A stretch of DNA of 64,000 bases, taken from NCBI RefSeq assembly GCF_032854445.1, contig NC_088295.1, positions 69,471,058 to 69,535,057 of the forward strand, written 5' to 3'. The translations under genes and the position numbers were made by a program. Shown one piece after another: positions 61,613 to 64,000 of this stretch. Position 1 is the first letter of the stretch, and every line of letters begins with the position of its first letter. Source of the DNA: Liolophura sinensis (Eukaryota > Mollusca > Polyplacophora > Chitonida > Chitonidae). The notes below the pieces were generated by a model. That model saw nothing but the letters and a program-made list of their open reading frames with translations. It was not told the DNA's origin and did no database searches.

Positions 61613-62625
61613 ATGAACCATGAAAGGGTGTGATTTTGGACATCCAGATTTTAGTTTTACATTGTTGTGAATGAATTTAAATCTTTAAATCTAAAATATG
61701 ATTAATGTAGCCATTAAGGATATGAAAGCAATAGCAACAACCGAGTATGCCAGTATGGCATAACTTCCTGACATAAAATGGAGATGTATAAAAGCCAAAC
61801 AAAACCATGTCAAATATGTACATGCGAGTAAGATAAAAAACATAGTCAAATTTTATTTATGTGCTGAAAAGCTATCAGAGCAGCCAAGGAGGTGAGTGGG
61901 CTGTCACAGGTAGCAAGGAACTTTGAAATGCTATGGGTAGTTAATTCAAATGGGATGAGCCCACGTACTCAAAAAACAGGAAACAACTGACATGGGCGGT
62001 GTATTGCAGAAGATTGAAGAGTTTGGCAATTATATGTATAAGGACCAAAGAATTAGACCTCAGAGTCATGGCTTGATGTATTTGGTCACATGACTAAACA
62101 TGCCTCTTGTATATTAGAAAATTAGCTTTGATCATATGACAACCTGACTTTTGATTAGGAGTAAGTAAACTGTTATTTTTTTAATAAAATGTAGGCAAAA
62201 CTCTTGTTTTGTACTTTAGCTTTTAATAAACACCGAATGATACATGTACATGTAGATCAGAAGGAAGATTTGTAGTGAAGGATATTTGTTTGAAGGATGA
62301 TGCTGTCATCATGTTTGTCTATCCTTGGATGAGTCTGTCAGTAAAAATCTTCAGAACAGCTAAATGTCTGTTTATGGAATTGGTTGAACTTGTTTGTATT
62401 ATCACGAGTAGGAAACCTAGGTGTATCTCTACTGAATGTTGCGATTGCCTACAGTAATTATAGTCTTGCTGTGTACACATGTATCAGGTAGACTTCTCTG
62501 CTAAACCTTAATGGTAATCTGGACTATGGACATGAAATCTCAGCCACTCTACAAGCAAAGCCTGCAAAGCTTGCTTCTATCTCTGTTCCTTCATAGCACA
62601 CTGTGGCATGATGCAAACCTCAATA

Positions 62626-62756
62626 TTTATTTATTTATTTTATTTGATTGGTGTTTTACACCTTACTCAAGAATATTTCACGTACACGACAGCAGCCAGC
62701 ATTATAATGGGAGGATACGCGCAACCATCCACAGGTCACTGGTAAACCTTCATGCT
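62626..62756 (-). repeat. SINE family A fragment, inverted
   Basis: tttatttattttatttgatt tail, then ggtgttttacaccttactca, agaatatttcacgtacacga, cagccagcattataatggga. 5'-truncated. Confidence 0.85.
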
Positions 62757-63965
62757 TAAGGACAGAGACTGTCAAAACTCACCAGTCACAGTGGGCACAA
62801 GCAATTCTCATATCATTTCACATTTAAAGCAGTTAAAACACAGCTTATTCAGATCTAATGATCTATTCAGTCATATGACCAGTAACAATGGCATCCTTAA
62901 CCCAGCTAGGTAGAAGCCCCAGTTTTCATGGTTGGAGCCAAAGAAACTACATGTACATTTATAATAAAAAAAAACAACTTCTGACCTTGTGTTTAAACCT
63001 TAGACTGTTAAAGACTAAGCTATCAACTCCCCCAGCTTTTCCTTTTCAACCAACCAAATGGTGCATTGCAGTTTAAAGACTGAGTGTTAGAGTCAGATCT
63101 TCTTTTCTGACTATGACTGGAGTGGTGAATAAGTTACTTGTTCTTTTTAGAAATGTACATCAAAACTGCTATGTTCATTGAGGTAGCTTTGCCTGTGTGC
63201 TGACGACTTGGGTCCAAGCTGCATTACACCATTATTCTCTTGCAATGGCTGGGTAATAGGTAACCAGTTTGTGGACAAAAATGTCAGTGCATGTGATGGA
63301 TTGAATAATAAAGTACACAATATAGGCCCAGGTTACTTTAGACAGGAAAGATTCCTCACGGCTAAAATGTGGTATTACTACAGTATGTGGACCTGTGAAT
63401 GCTGACTGCTGAAAGATTATCATTTGGTTTGACCGCTGAATAAATCATCAGGAATATGTCAATCATGTATATGTTGTACAGCAAACTGAATCAGAACTTT
63501 ATTCTGTCAGTCGGCTGTTGTGTGACACGATTGTGTGACCCCAGGATAAGTTATACAGATGGAGTGATCGTCGGTCTCCCCCCACAGGGACATGGCTCTT
63601 CCAGAAATGGAGTAGCATTGTCCTCCATAGATATGGGGTAAACTGCAATCAGACTGGATTATCACACTTTAGCATGACAGTGTAAGGATGTCTGTGAGAA
63701 GGTGCTAATGGAGTACCAGATGAAAGTGTCAGTCTACATTGGTAAGGGCTGGACAAGACAATTACACGAGAGTACGCTGTGAAAAGGCATTACTGCTATT
63801 GATGACTTGAGGGATTTAATAGGAGACTCTGCTATATCATCTGGTACACTGTCTCTATTGGGAGTAGACATGTGCTCACAAGTCGAACAACTCACTAAAG
63901 CCCAGAAATACATGTACAAGTAATTTACATGTACAGTTACATGTAATTATAGGTATAGATATGTA

Positions 63966-64000
63966 CATTTATTTATTTGTTTGAGTGTTGTTTATAATGC
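63966..64000 (-). repeat. Start of an inverted SINE cut by the window end
   Basis: tacatttatttatttgtttg, then agtgttgtttataatgc. Resembles the family A tail and 3' module in reverse orientation. Confidence 0.5.

Larger units (their letters stand above)
60112..64000. other. Intron or intergenic DNA after exon 2, no further exon identified
   Basis: Contains a poly-G tract at 61,569-61,612 and two SINE pieces. Frames here are under 90 codons and lack domains. A possible acceptor at 63,152 followed by a short open stretch was not convincing. Confidence 0.5.

Overview
The window is intron-rich, AT-rich metazoan nuclear DNA. No operons, bacterial gene packing or CRISPR arrays are visible. Coding sequence lies in short exons (51 to 169 bases) with GT..AG borders. 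Several tRNA-headed SINE families with a shared 3' module (roughly tgaaatattcttgagtacggcgtaaa) followed by short tandem tails are scattered throughout. That SINE style, with frequent tacatgta motifs, suggests a lophotrochozoan, most likely a mollusc. This assignment is from memory and not tested.

Layout. (1) Positions 1-13,275 hold no gene I can support. They contain a 37-bp minisatellite at the left edge, SINE copies, a 23-bp minisatellite and a 73-bp degenerate tandem repeat. (2) Positions 14,589-25,947, minus strand, carry the scaffold (A) subunit of protein phosphatase 2A. Fifteen coding exons cover essentially the whole HEAT-repeat protein, but three single-base indels break the frame in exons 11, 13 and 15. 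A TTAA-flanked MITE sits in intron 6, and a strong G-quadruplex motif lies upstream of the start codon. (3) Positions 29,701-33,855, minus strand, hold a degenerate, internally deleted paralogue of the next gene. (4) Positions 37,376-49,745, minus strand, hold a GH35 beta-galactosidase of the GLB1L2/GLB1L3 type. Its 18 exons are open and phase-consistent through the stop codon, and both catalytic glutamates are present; the exon carrying the true start and signal peptide was not found. Its introns contain a 30-bp minisatellite, a long TA microsatellite and a 1.27-kb element with terminal inverted repeats. (5) Positions 51,824-60,111, plus strand, carry the first two exons of a gene for a probable secreted or membrane protein that continues past the window. 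A perfect NRF1-type palindrome lies just upstream. (6) The rest, to 64,000, is intronic or intergenic DNA with poly-G tracts, SINE pieces and an exact 80-bp duplication.

The genes show no common pathway. PP2A-A is a housekeeping phosphatase scaffold and the galactosidase is a secreted or lysosomal glycosidase. I see no new multi-gene system. The most interesting points are the three frame breaks in an otherwise highly conserved PP2A-A gene, the truncated tandem galactosidase copy that keeps its two terminal exons, and two non-autonomous inverted-repeat elements.
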